From assembly GCA_049323835.1 (NCBI GenBank), contig JBMOOJ010000006.1, positions 1 to 40,152 on the forward strand: a stretch of 40,152 nt of DNA. The letters run 5' to 3'. Positions 16,080-23,923 of the stretch are shown one piece after another. Under the pieces are notes generated by a model. That model had not been told where the DNA came from and ran no database searches. It saw only the letters and a list, made by a program, of their open reading frames with translations. Source of the stretch: SG-bin9 sp049323835 (lineage in GTDB: Bacteria > Pseudomonadota > Alphaproteobacteria > Rhizobiales > Xanthobacteraceae). A program made the translations under genes and the position numbers. Within the stretch, counting starts at the first letter, position 1. The number at the start of each line of letters is the position of its first letter.

Positions 16080-17375
16080 ATGAAGTTCAAGAGTACACTG
16101 CTTTCGGTTGTCGCCTCGGTCGGTCTGATGTCGATTGCGCCGGCCGTCGCGCAGGAAAAGCCAGCTTCGGTCGGGCTCGGCATCTTCACGTTCACATCGG
16201 GTCCCGCGGCTGCCTACGGCATGCCGGGCAAGAATGCAGCCGATCTGCTGATCGAGAACATCAACGCCAAGGGCGGCATCGGCGGCGTGCCGGTGAGCGC
16301 CACCTACGTCGATGAAGCGCAGGGCGCGCAGGGCGTCATCGCCGAGTATCGGCGGCTCGCCGGCGAGGCGAAGAACCAGGTGATGATCGCGGCGTTGTCG
16401 AGCGCCAACTGCCTGGCGCTGGCGCCGCTCGCCGAGCAGCTCGAAGTGCCGACCGTCGCCTGGAACTGCGACACGCATCAGCTCCTGATGGACGGCAAGA
16501 GCAAGTATGTGTTCCGCCCGAATGGCAACACCGTGCCGGAATTCATCGCCTATGCGGTCTATCTGCTCGAGCGGAAGCCAAACATCAAGACGGTCGCGAT
16601 CATCAATCCGGACTACGCATTCGGCCATGATGCGGCGAAGATCTTCAAGGCGGCGCTGAAAGCGCTGAAGCCGGATATCGAGTTCGTCGCCGAACTGTTC
16701 CCGAAGCTCGGTTCACCGAACTACCAGACCGAGATTTCGCGTCTCACCACGGCCCGTCCCGATGTCGTATTCTCGAATCTCTGGGGCGCGGACCTTGAGA
16801 ACTTCGTGCGGCAGGCCTCGCCGCGCGGCCTCTTCACATCGAGCCAGGTCGTGCTCGCGCTCGGCGAAACGGTGCTGCAGCGGGTCGCGCTGCCGGACGG
16901 CGTGATCGTCGGCGTGCTCGGCGATGGGTGGTGGATGTCGCCGGAAGCCAGGGCCAACGCGGAGACTGCGAAGTTCGCGGAAACCTACAAGGCGAAGTTC
17001 GGCGAATATCCGGTGTTTCCGTCGCTGAAGATGGCGAACGCGCTGATCTACACAAAGGCGGCTTATGAGGCCGCGATGAAGAAGAACGGCGGCAAGTGGC
17101 CGACCCGTGCGCAACTCGCCGACGCCATGAAGGGCAGCGCGGTCAAGACGCTGACCGGCACCATGCAGACCCGCGCCGACAATGACGGCCTCGTCGATCA
17201 GATCGTCGGTGTCACGGCGAAAACCGCGGCGCAGCCGTTCCCGGTGATCGGCGAGATGACCCGCTACAAGGGTGACAGCCTGATGCCGCCGGCCGGACAG
17301 GACGCGATCGCCTGGGTGTCGACCCTGACGCCGGCGTTCGCGAAAACCCTGCCGAAGCCGGGCAGCTACAAGTAA
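16080..17375 (+). CDS. LIV-type ABC transporter periplasmic binding protein (second importer)
   Basis: This 431-residue type I periplasmic binding protein has a signal peptide of about 24 residues (APAVA before QEKPASVG). The core includes GPAAAYGMPGKNAADLLIEN and INPDYAFGHDAAKIFKAAL, as in family members that bind aromatic or amide compounds. It is only distantly similar to the binding protein at 8271. AGAGGGGGAAG supplies the ribosome-binding site. It heads importer 2 (16080-20663), downstream of the HpaB/cupin genes. The transported compound is therefore probably the monooxygenase substrate. Confidence 0.85.
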   Translation: MKFKSTLLSVVASVGLMSIAPAVAQEKPASVGLGIFTFTSGPAAAYGMPGKNAADLLIENINAKGGIGGVPVSATYVDEAQGAQGVIAEYRRLAGEAKNQVMIAALSSANCLALAPLAEQLEVPTVAWNCDTHQLLMDGKSKYVFRPNGNTVPEFIAYAVYLLERKPNIKTVAIINPDYAFGHDAAKIFKAALKALKPDIEFVAELFPKLGSPNYQTEISRLTTARPDVVFSNLWGADLENFVRQASPRGLFTSSQVVLALGETVLQRVALPDGVIVGVLGDGWWMSPEARANAETAKFAETYKAKFGEYPVFPSLKMANALIYTKAAYEAAMKKNGGKWPTRAQLADAMKGSAVKTLTGTMQTRADNDGLVDQIVGVTAKTAAQPFPVIGEMTRYKGDSLMPPAGQDAIAWVSTLTPAFAKTLPKPGSYK

Positions 17376-17388
17376 GCGGTTCGCCGCT
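17375..17388 (+). other. Small hairpin between binding protein and permease genes
   Basis: AGCGG (17375-17379) pairs with CCGCT (17384-17388) around a TTCG loop, starting at the last base of the binding-protein stop codon. There is no T-tract, so it is more likely an mRNA-stabilising 3' structure than a terminator. It sits at the same place as the terminator in importer 1. Confidence 0.4.
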
Positions 17389-17402
17389 GCTGTAACGGGT
17401 GG

Positions 17403-18305
17403 ATGATGTCGAACGTCATTGTGTCCCTGCTGCTGGACAGTCTCGCCAGCGCCGCGCTGATCTTCTTCGCGGCGGTTGGCCTGACCTTGGTGTTCAGCGT
17501 GCTCCGCGTGCTGAACGTGGCGCACGGCAGCCTCTACTCGATCGGCGGCTATGTTGCAGCGTCGGCTTGCCTGTTCATCGCAAGCCGGCACCTCAACCCG
17601 GCACTGTCGTTTGTCGCGCTGCTGTTCAGCGCCGTGTTCGTGGCGGCCCTGTTCGGTCCGCTGATCGAGCGCAGCCTGATCCGCTGGACCTACGGCAAGT
17701 CCGAAGCCGTGCAGATCCTGATCACCTTCGGGTTGTTCCTGATCCTCGAAGACGTGCAGCGGATGATCTTCGGCGTGCAGTCGTTCTATGAGGATGCGCC
17801 GATGCGGCTGCTCGGCACCTCGCATATCGGCGGCATCATCTATCTCAACTATCAGCTCGTCCTGATCGCGACCGCCGTGTTCGTCGTCGTCGGCCTGCGT
17901 GCCATGATCCGCCACACGCGGCTCGGCCGCCTGATCACGGCAGTCGTAGCCGACCGCGAGATGGCGCAGTCGATCGGCATCGACACCAACCGCATCTTCA
18001 TTCTGGCGTTCTCGCTCGGCGTGTTTCTGGCCGCGCTCGGCGGTGCGTTGACTGCGCCGACCTCGGGCATCGCGCCGGGATTGGGCGCCGATACTATGGT
18101 GCTCGCATTCGCTGTGGCGGCGATCGGCGGCCTCGGCCAGATCGAGGGCGCGGCCATTGCATCGCTGATCGTCGGCGTCGCGCGCGTCCTCGCCATCTAC
18201 TTTGTGCCGGCGCTGGATGCGGTTGCCCCCTACGCGGTGATGCTGATCGTTCTGCTGATCCGACCCTATGGCCTGTTCGGTTCGATGACCGCGAGGAGAA
18301 TCTGA
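17403..18305 (+). CDS. LIV-type ABC transporter permease (LivH-like, second importer)
   Basis: This 300-residue inner-membrane permease has the LivH landmarks LTLVFSVLRVLNVAHGSLYS and, near the C-terminus, AIGGLGQIEGAAIASLIVGV. Multiple hydrophobic helices run throughout. GGGTGG lies just before two adjacent ATG codons, and either could be used. The stop overlaps the next ATG by one base (TGATG), so translation is coupled. It forms the channel with the product of 18305-19228. Confidence 0.87.
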   Translation: MMSNVIVSLLLDSLASAALIFFAAVGLTLVFSVLRVLNVAHGSLYSIGGYVAASACLFIASRHLNPALSFVALLFSAVFVAALFGPLIERSLIRWTYGKSEAVQILITFGLFLILEDVQRMIFGVQSFYEDAPMRLLGTSHIGGIIYLNYQLVLIATAVFVVVGLRAMIRHTRLGRLITAVVADREMAQSIGIDTNRIFILAFSLGVFLAALGGALTAPTSGIAPGLGADTMVLAFAVAAIGGLGQIEGAAIASLIVGVARVLAIYFVPALDAVAPYAVMLIVLLIRPYGLFGSMTARRI

Positions 18306-19228
18306 TGCGGATCGTTCTTGGCGCCGCATCGGTTCTGGTGCTTGCGGTCATGCCGCTGCTGGCGCCGTGGCTTCAGTTCGTGCTGACGCTTGCGATCGCC
18401 AAAGGCTTCGCGGCGCTCGGCGTCGCCGTTCTGCTGCGGGCGGGGCTCATCTCCATCGGTCACGCGATGTTCTTTGCCGCGAGCGCTTACGGCGTTGCGT
18501 TCCTCGCGCGGGTGGGCATTAACGATCTTGCGGTGCTGCTGGTTCTTTCGGTGCTGTGCTCGGCGCTGTTGGGCGCTCTCGCCGGCCTTTTCCTGGTCCG
18601 CTACCGCGCGATCTTCTTCGCGATGCTCAACCTCGCGGTGTCGATGGTGTTCTACGCCCTGTGCGCCAAGCTTTACGGCGTGACCGGCGGCACCGACGGC
18701 GTGCCGATCCCGATCCCGAGCGCATTCGGCATCGCGCTCAGCGAACCGGCGTTCAAATCGGTGTTGTTCTATCTCAGTCTCGTGCTGATGGTGCTGATCG
18801 GGTTCTGTGTGCATCGCTACCTGATGAGCCCGCTTGGTCAGGCGCTGTCGGCGGTTCACACCAATGAGATCAGGCTGGAGTATCTCGGCGTGCCGGTCTG
18901 GGCGGTGCTGCTGATCGCGTATGTTATCTCGGCTGCGCTCGCCGGCCTCGGCGGCGGCATCGCCGGTTTCGCGATCGGCCGCGTCGTGCCGGAGTTCGCC
19001 TTCTGGACCGCGTCGGGACATCTCGTGCTGGTCGCCGTGCTTGGCGGCATCGGTGGCGTGCCGGGCGCGTTCATCGGTGCGCTGTTCCTCGAGCTTCTGC
19101 ACACGGTCGCGGTCACCGTGACCGATGCCTGGAATCTCATCGTCGGGCTGGCGCTGATCATGGTGATCATGTTCATGCCGCAAGGTTTCTACGGGCTGAT
19201 CGCACGCAAGGAGAGGGCGGCGCTATGA
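18305..19228 (+). CDS. LIV-type ABC transporter permease (LivM-like, second importer)
   Basis: This 307-residue permease subunit has LivM features: AVLLRAGLISIGHAMFFAAS, the periplasmic-loop segment GVTGGTDGVPIPIPS, and the coupling region GGIGGVPGAFIGALFLELLH. It is a hydrophobic multi-helix protein. Its ATG overlaps the preceding stop, and its own stop overlaps the next ATG by 4 bp (ATGA). All four membrane and ATPase genes of importer 2 are thus joined without spacers. Confidence 0.87.
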   Translation: MRIVLGAASVLVLAVMPLLAPWLQFVLTLAIAKGFAALGVAVLLRAGLISIGHAMFFAASAYGVAFLARVGINDLAVLLVLSVLCSALLGALAGLFLVRYRAIFFAMLNLAVSMVFYALCAKLYGVTGGTDGVPIPIPSAFGIALSEPAFKSVLFYLSLVLMVLIGFCVHRYLMSPLGQALSAVHTNEIRLEYLGVPVWAVLLIAYVISAALAGLGGGIAGFAIGRVVPEFAFWTASGHLVLVAVLGGIGGVPGAFIGALFLELLHTVAVTVTDAWNLIVGLALIMVIMFMPQGFYGLIARKERAAL

Positions 19229-19971
19229 AACAGCCCATCCTCGAAGCCAGAGATCTTCACGTCGCCTTCAACGGCGTGAAGGCGGCGGATGGCGTGAACC
19301 TCACGATTCACGACGACGAGTTCCTCGCGGTGATCGGGCCGAACGGCTCCGGCAAGACCACGCTGCTGAATATCTGCACCGGCTACATCAAGCCGCGCTC
19401 CGGCAGCGTGCACCTCGACGGCCACGACATCACGCGGCTGACGCCGCGGGCGATCGCGCGGCGCGGCGTCGCGCGCGCGTTCCAGATTCCGCAGCTGTTC
19501 TCCGAGCAGCGCGTCATCGACAACATGATGCTGGCGCTCGCCGCCAAGAACGGGCTTTGGAGCGCGGCGCAACCGCTCGATACGCCATCGCGGCGCGAGG
19601 AGGCGGAGGCGCTGCTTGATCTGGTCGGGCTGGCCGGCGATGGCCAGCGGACCAGCAGCACGCTGCCCGAAGGGCACCGGAAGCTGCTCGATATCGCGAT
19701 CGCGCTGGCACTGAAGCCGCGCCTTCTGCTGCTCGACGAACCGACCAGCGGCGTCAGCGCGCTGGAGCGTTTTCCGCTGATGGAGGCGCTGATGAGCGCG
19801 CTGCGTCAGCGCAAGATCACCGCCCTCTTTGTCGAGCACGACATGGAGGTGGTCGCCCGCTATGCCAACCGCGTGCTGGTCTGGAACGCCGGAACGATCA
19901 TGGCCGAAGGGCGGCCGGACGAGGTTTTCAGCGATGCGCAGGTCCTGCAGCGGGTCGTGGGAGTCGCATGA
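19225..19971 (+). CDS. LIV-type ABC transporter ATPase (LivG-like, second importer)
   Basis: This 248-residue ATPase has Walker A GPNGSGKTT, a Q-loop region with RAFQIPQLF, Walker B LLLLDEPTSG and the His switch VEHDME. The signature is LPEGHRKLLDIAIAL, a variant of LSxG found in some LivG-like proteins. It pairs with the following LivF-like ATPase. Its start and stop overlap the neighbouring genes by 4 bp each. Confidence 0.86.
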   Translation: MKQPILEARDLHVAFNGVKAADGVNLTIHDDEFLAVIGPNGSGKTTLLNICTGYIKPRSGSVHLDGHDITRLTPRAIARRGVARAFQIPQLFSEQRVIDNMMLALAAKNGLWSAAQPLDTPSRREEAEALLDLVGLAGDGQRTSSTLPEGHRKLLDIAIALALKPRLLLLDEPTSGVSALERFPLMEALMSALRQRKITALFVEHDMEVVARYANRVLVWNAGTIMAEGRPDEVFSDAQVLQRVVGVA

Positions 19972-20663
19972 TGCTGAGCGTCGAGAACATCAGCGTGTCG
20001 ATTGCGGGCGTGCGTGTGCTGCGCGACGTCAGCTTCGAGATCGCCGAGCGGAAGACGACGGTCCTGATCGGCCGTAACGGCGCCGGCAAGACGACAACGC
20101 TGCGTGCGATCATGGGACTTTTGCCGCTCGATAGCGGCTCCGTTCGGCTCGACGGCAATGAGATCAGCGGTGCCCCCGCCTATCGCCGCGCACATCTCGG
20201 TATCGGTTATGCACCCGAGGATCGTCGCCTTGTGGCGGAAATGAGTGTCGCGGAAAACATCCGCTTGCCGGCGCTGGCCCTGAAACTCGACAAGGCGGAG
20301 ACTAGTCGCCGGCTGGACGAGGTCTACGCCTTGCTGCCCGATCTGCATACGATGCGCGACCGGCCCGGTGGCGGCGTGTCCGGCGGGCAGGGGAAGATGG
20401 TCGCACTCGGACGGGCACTGATGGTCGCGCAAAAGCTGCTGCTGCTCGATGAACCCTTCCAGGGACTGGCGCCGGCACTGGCGCTTGCCTATGCGCGCAC
20501 GCTCGGCGATGTTCGCAAGCAGCGCCCTGAGCTGGCGCTATTGATCACAGAATCCAGTCCCTCGCTTCTCAACACCATCGCCGACCGGACCTTGCAGATC
20601 GAGCGCGGTGAGATTCTCAGCCTCTCGCAGACGAACGAGACACCTCATGCTGTTGCAGTTTGA
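19968..20663 (+). CDS. LIV-type ABC transporter ATPase (LivF-like, second importer)
   Basis: This 231-residue ATPase has Walker A GRNGAGKTTTLRAIMG, the LivF-type block GYAPEDRRLVAEMSVAENI, signature VSGGQGKMVALGRALM and Walker B LLLLDEPFQGLAP. The switch region reads LLITESSPS instead of the LLVEQN usual in LivF, so the residue near the gamma-phosphate differs. The remaining motifs are intact and activity is still expected. It starts in an ATGATG overlap with the previous gene, and its last 17 bp overlap the DUF2848 gene. Confidence 0.85.
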   Translation: MMLSVENISVSIAGVRVLRDVSFEIAERKTTVLIGRNGAGKTTTLRAIMGLLPLDSGSVRLDGNEISGAPAYRRAHLGIGYAPEDRRLVAEMSVAENIRLPALALKLDKAETSRRLDEVYALLPDLHTMRDRPGGGVSGGQGKMVALGRALMVAQKLLLLDEPFQGLAPALALAYARTLGDVRKQRPELALLITESSPSLLNTIADRTLQIERGEILSLSQTNETPHAVAV

Positions 20664-21330
20664 ACGGATCGCCAGGAACAGAACCGATCGTATCGGCGTC
20701 GAGATCGAGACGCTGATTATCGCCGGCTGGGCCGGACGCGATCAGCATTCGATCGAGCATCATATCGAGGAGCTCGCCGCGCTCGGCATCCCGCGTCCGT
20801 CGACAACGCCGCTTTACTATCGGGTCGCCGCGCAGACTCTGACGCAGGCCAGCACGCTGGTCGTGCTTGGTCCGGATAGCTCGGGCGAGGTCGAGCCGGT
20901 CATTGTCGCGATGGCGGACGGCTTGTGGATCGGTCTTGGCTCGGATCATACCGACCGCAAGGCGGAAGCCTCGGGGATCGCTCTGTCGAAGCAGCTCTGC
21001 GGCAAGCCGGTCGGTTCGACGCTGTGGGCTTACGCGGATGTCGAGGATCATTGGGATCAACTCGTGTTGCGCTCGTGGGCGACGATCGACGGGAAGCGCG
21101 TGCTCTATCAGGAAAGCCCCGTGTCCTCGCTGCGAACGCCGCGCGATCTCATCCGCCGCCACATGGGCGCCGATACGCTGCCTGCCGGCACGTTGATGTT
21201 CTGCGGCACGCCGGGCGCGATCGGCGGCATCCGTCCAGGCTCGCGTTTCGAGATGGAGCTCAGCGATCCGGTTCTGAAGCGGTCGCTGACCCACGCTTAT
21301 GACATCGACGTACTGCCGGTGGTCTCGTAG
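20647..21330 (+). CDS. DUF2848-family protein
   Basis: This 227-residue soluble protein matches what I recall of DUF2848: AGWAGRDQHSIEHHIEELAA, TTPLYYRVAAQTLTQA, GPDSSGEVEPVIV and the His/Asp-rich GLGSDHTDRKAEA. The C-terminal CGTPGAIGGIRPGSRFEMEL resembles the product-site loop of fumarylacetoacetase-like hydrolases. A C-C bond hydrolase or decarboxylase of that fold is therefore a reasonable guess, but no reaction is established for this family as far as I know. The ATG at 20647 lies inside the LivF-like gene (17-bp overlap), which ties its translation to importer 2. It probably acts on the imported compound or its ring-cleavage product. Confidence 0.75.
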   Translation: MLLQFERIARNRTDRIGVEIETLIIAGWAGRDQHSIEHHIEELAALGIPRPSTTPLYYRVAAQTLTQASTLVVLGPDSSGEVEPVIVAMADGLWIGLGSDHTDRKAEASGIALSKQLCGKPVGSTLWAYADVEDHWDQLVLRSWATIDGKRVLYQESPVSSLRTPRDLIRRHMGADTLPAGTLMFCGTPGAIGGIRPGSRFEMELSDPVLKRSLTHAYDIDVLPVVS

Positions 21331-21671
21331 TTCGGGTGGCATTGCCGACGCTGCCCGGCGCGGGGCGCCGATCGGACGAGCCTCGTCGTCGCCGCGCCGC
21401 TCTTCCAGCGCGATCGAGGCTGCCGCTCTCGTTCGCGCTTTCAGTATCACAGCAGAGGTATCCATAGACCTTTTCGTGACCGGCAGAATCTGCTGCCGGT
21501 CCGATGCACTGCGGCGTTTCGTGCGCTCACTCACCTCATTCCCCGCGATAATTGCACCCGGTGCCTGCATACTTGCGCGGCGCATCAAAGAAGATTTGCT
21601 GGCTTTACAGGAAGATGCGAGAGCTAAGCCGCGCCTGCGGGCGCCAATAGAAACACCGGGGAATGAAACGT
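21331..21671. other. 341-bp intergenic region without a recognisable gene
   Basis: No reading frame here on either strand has a recognisable family, a good ribosome-binding site or a match to neighbouring genes. It contains a short palindrome, GCACC-C-GGTGC (21554-21564), that could be a regulator site. A GGGGA ribosome-binding site for the next gene lies at its end. A promoter for the dehydrogenase gene is expected here, but no convincing -35/-10 pair was found. Confidence 0.5.
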
Positions 21672-22568
21672 ATGGAAAAGATTGGTTTTGTCGGCCTCGG
21701 CCGGATGGGGCGGCCGATGGCGTCGAACCTGTGCCGCAAGGGCTTTCGTCTGACTGTCAACGACATCAATCCGGATGCGGTCAACGAGCTTGAGCTGCTT
21801 CAGGCCAGCAGCGCGCCGACGGTCGCCGAAGTCACACGCCGCTCCGATATCATCGTCACCATGCTGCCGGACTCCGCCGTCGTCACCGACGTGATCGCAG
21901 GCCGGGAAGGCGTCATTGCGTCGGCGAATCCGGGTTCGCTGATCATGGACATGAGCACCGTTGACCCGAACTGCACCGATCGCCTCGCAAAGATGGCGAA
22001 GGAGCGCGGCCTGACATTCGTCGATGCGCCGGTCGGGCGGCTGGCAAGTCATGCGGACAAGGGCGAGTCCCTCTTCATGGTCGGTGCGTCGGACGCCGAT
22101 TTCGCGCGTGTGAAGCCGCTGCTGGAAGCCATGGGCAGCACGATCTACCACTGCGGCGATGTCGGCACCGGCATGCGCACGAAGCTCGTCAACAATCTGC
22201 TCGCGATCGCTTCGTGTCAGATGAACGCGGAAGCACTGGCGCTGTCGCAGCGGTTCGGTCTCAACCTCGAGCGGACCCTCGACGTGCTCTACGGCACCAC
22301 CGCGTTCAACGGCCAGCTGAAGATCGCATGGCCGGCGAAAGTGCTGAAGGACGATATCGCGCCCGGCTTCACCATCGATCTCGCGCACAAGGATCTGACG
22401 CTGGTTATGGACGCGGCCCATGCCGCACGGGTGCCGATGCCGATGGTCGCGGTCGCGCGCGAGGCCTTCAGCATCGCGCGTTCGCGCGGGCTTGGCGGCA
22501 AGGACTTCTCGGCAATGGTCGATTCCCTCTGCGAGCTCGCGCATATCGACAAGCCTCGGCTGCCGTAG
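21672..22568 (+). CDS. NAD(P)-dependent beta-hydroxyacid dehydrogenase (3-hydroxyisobutyrate dehydrogenase family)
   Basis: This 298-residue dehydrogenase begins with the Rossmann motif GFVGLGRMG (5-13). The substrate-binding strand reads VDAPVGRLASHADKG, with the VGR variant seen in YihU-like semialdehyde reductases rather than the VSGG of classical 3-hydroxyisobutyrate dehydrogenase. The catalytic Lys is K171 in MRTKLVNNLL. It probably interconverts a small hydroxyacid and its semialdehyde; the substrate is unknown. GGGGA is correctly spaced for the ATG at 21672 rather than the one at 21663. The next gene is an acyl-CoA dehydrogenase. Confidence 0.82.
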   Translation: MEKIGFVGLGRMGRPMASNLCRKGFRLTVNDINPDAVNELELLQASSAPTVAEVTRRSDIIVTMLPDSAVVTDVIAGREGVIASANPGSLIMDMSTVDPNCTDRLAKMAKERGLTFVDAPVGRLASHADKGESLFMVGASDADFARVKPLLEAMGSTIYHCGDVGTGMRTKLVNNLLAIASCQMNAEALALSQRFGLNLERTLDVLYGTTAFNGQLKIAWPAKVLKDDIAPGFTIDLAHKDLTLVMDAAHAARVPMPMVAVAREAFSIARSRGLGGKDFSAMVDSLCELAHIDKPRLP

Positions 22569-22589
22569 GCGGCGGCTAGCGCGGAGAAG

Positions 22590-22670
22590 TTGCACCGCTT
22601 GGTGAGTTCGGCATCTCGCGCCGCAAAAGGCGCGGATGGGCCGAACTTCGCCTTGCAAGCGGCGTTGCAG
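22590..22670. repeat. Extended nested imperfect palindrome in the intergenic region
   Basis: Three nested pairs share one centre: CGCGCC/GGCGCG (22617-22622 and 22629-22634, six-base loop), AGTTCGGC/GCCGAACT (22605-22612 and 22640-22647) and CCGCTTG/CAAGCGG (22595-22601 and 22656-22662). TTGCA/TGCAG flank them. It has no T-tract. It lies between the dehydrogenase stop and the acyl-CoA dehydrogenase start. It could be a structured 3' RNA end, a REP-like repeat or a small mobile-element remnant. Confidence 0.6.
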
Positions 22671-22713
22671 TTGTGTTCGATCACAGCAAAGCAACGACCG
22701 GTAAAGGCACCCC

Positions 22714-23880
22714 GTGATCCGTGATCAGGCTGCTCTCGACGATTTGCTGTCGCGCACCCGCCGGTTTGTCCGAGACGTCGCAATCCCTAACGAAGACCGC
22801 GTCGAGCGCGAGGACCTGGTCGGTCCCGATCTGGTCGATGCGATGCGCAAGCTCGGCACGTTCGGCTGGAGCATTCCGGAGCAATACGGCGGGAGCGGGC
22901 TGACCACCGAAGAGCTGGCGCTGGCCTTTATCGAACTGACGCAGTGCTCGGTCGCGTATCGGGTCGTCGGCGCGCAGAATGCCGGTATCGGCTCGGAATG
23001 CCTGATCCGCGACGGCACCGACGCGCAGAAGCAACAGTATCTCCCGCGACTGGCGTCGGGAGAACTGATCGGCTGTCTCGCGCTGACCGAAGTCGACGCA
23101 GGCTCGGATGCGACCGCGCTGAAAACGCGCGGCCGACCGGACGGCAGCGACTACATCCTCAACGGGACGAAGCGTTACATCACGCTCGCGCCGATCGCCG
23201 ATCTCTACACCGTGTTCGCCCGCACCGATGACAGCGAGCGCGGCGCAGCCGGCGTCTCCGCGTTCCTGATCGAGCGGGGCACGCCGGGACTGACGACAAG
23301 CGGCTCGACACCCAAGATGGGCCAGGAGGGCGCGCCGATCGGCGAGGTCTATCTCAATGATTGCCGCGTGCCGGCGAGCGCTATCGTCGGCGGCGTGCCG
23401 GGGCATGGCTTCAGAACGGTGATGAAGGCGCTGAACAAGCAGCGCGTCAATTTGTCGGCGCTGTCGCTTGGCCCGGCGATCCGCATGCTCGATGAGGCGA
23501 TCGACTACGCACGCGAGCGCGAGCAGGGCGGCCGTCCCATCGCCGAGTATCAGCTCGTGCAGGCGATGCTTGCGGAATGCAAGGTCGAGATTGAGGCGGC
23601 GCGGGCGCTGATTCTGGAAACGGCGCGCAAACGCGATCGCGGCGAGGACGTCACCATGGACGTATCGCTGTGCAAGTACTTCTCGACTGAGATGTGCTGC
23701 CGCGTCGCCGATCGCGTCGTGCAGATCTTTGGTGGACAGGGTTACGTCAAGGGCCGCGGCATCGAGCGCTTCTATCGCGACGTGCGGGCCGCGCGCATCT
23801 ATGAAGGGACGAGCCAGATTCATCTCTTGAACATTGCAAAGAACCTGCTGCGTCAGCCGACGGGGCTCGCAGCGAGCTAA
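22714..23880 (+). CDS. Acyl-CoA dehydrogenase
   Basis: This 388-residue FAD-dependent acyl-CoA dehydrogenase would introduce an alpha,beta double bond into an acyl-CoA and pass electrons to ETF. Landmarks are LALTEVDAGSDATALKT (FAD-binding region), NGTKRYIT, QIFGGQGYVKGRGIERFYRD and the C-terminal RIYEGTSQIH, with Glu364 at the catalytic-base position. The start is a GTG at 22714 with a weak ribosome-binding region (GGTAAAGG). Glutaryl-, isobutyryl- or cyclohexanecarboxyl-CoA-type substrates are possible; none can be chosen from sequence alone. A perfect hairpin follows the stop. Confidence 0.87.
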   Translation: MIRDQAALDDLLSRTRRFVRDVAIPNEDRVEREDLVGPDLVDAMRKLGTFGWSIPEQYGGSGLTTEELALAFIELTQCSVAYRVVGAQNAGIGSECLIRDGTDAQKQQYLPRLASGELIGCLALTEVDAGSDATALKTRGRPDGSDYILNGTKRYITLAPIADLYTVFARTDDSERGAAGVSAFLIERGTPGLTTSGSTPKMGQEGAPIGEVYLNDCRVPASAIVGGVPGHGFRTVMKALNKQRVNLSALSLGPAIRMLDEAIDYAREREQGGRPIAEYQLVQAMLAECKVEIEAARALILETARKRDRGEDVTMDVSLCKYFSTEMCCRVADRVVQIFGGQGYVKGRGIERFYRDVRAARIYEGTSQIHLLNIAKNLLRQPTGLAAS

Positions 23881-23881
23881 G

Positions 23882-23900
23882 GACGCGGATTGTCCGCGTC
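23882..23900. other. Perfect hairpin after the acyl-CoA dehydrogenase gene
   Basis: GACGCGGA (23882-23889) and TCCGCGTC (23893-23900) form an 8-bp stem with a TTG loop, beginning one base after the stop codon. No T-tract follows. It could protect the upstream mRNA end or act as an operator for the TctC gene, whose ATG lies 23 bp further on. Confidence 0.45.
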
Positions 23901-23923
23901 GAAGGAATGGCGGAGGACGGACG

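Noticed and set aside
16713..18329. Minus-strand open frame of 538 codons opposite the second importer
   Set aside because: The composition is extreme (His, Arg, Glu, Gln runs), it has no family motif, and it crosses the border of two clear plus-strand genes.
21299..21793. Plus-strand frame spanning the 341-bp gap, as a possible small gene
   Set aside because: It runs into the dehydrogenase gene in another frame, lacks a ribosome-binding site and has no recognisable similarity.
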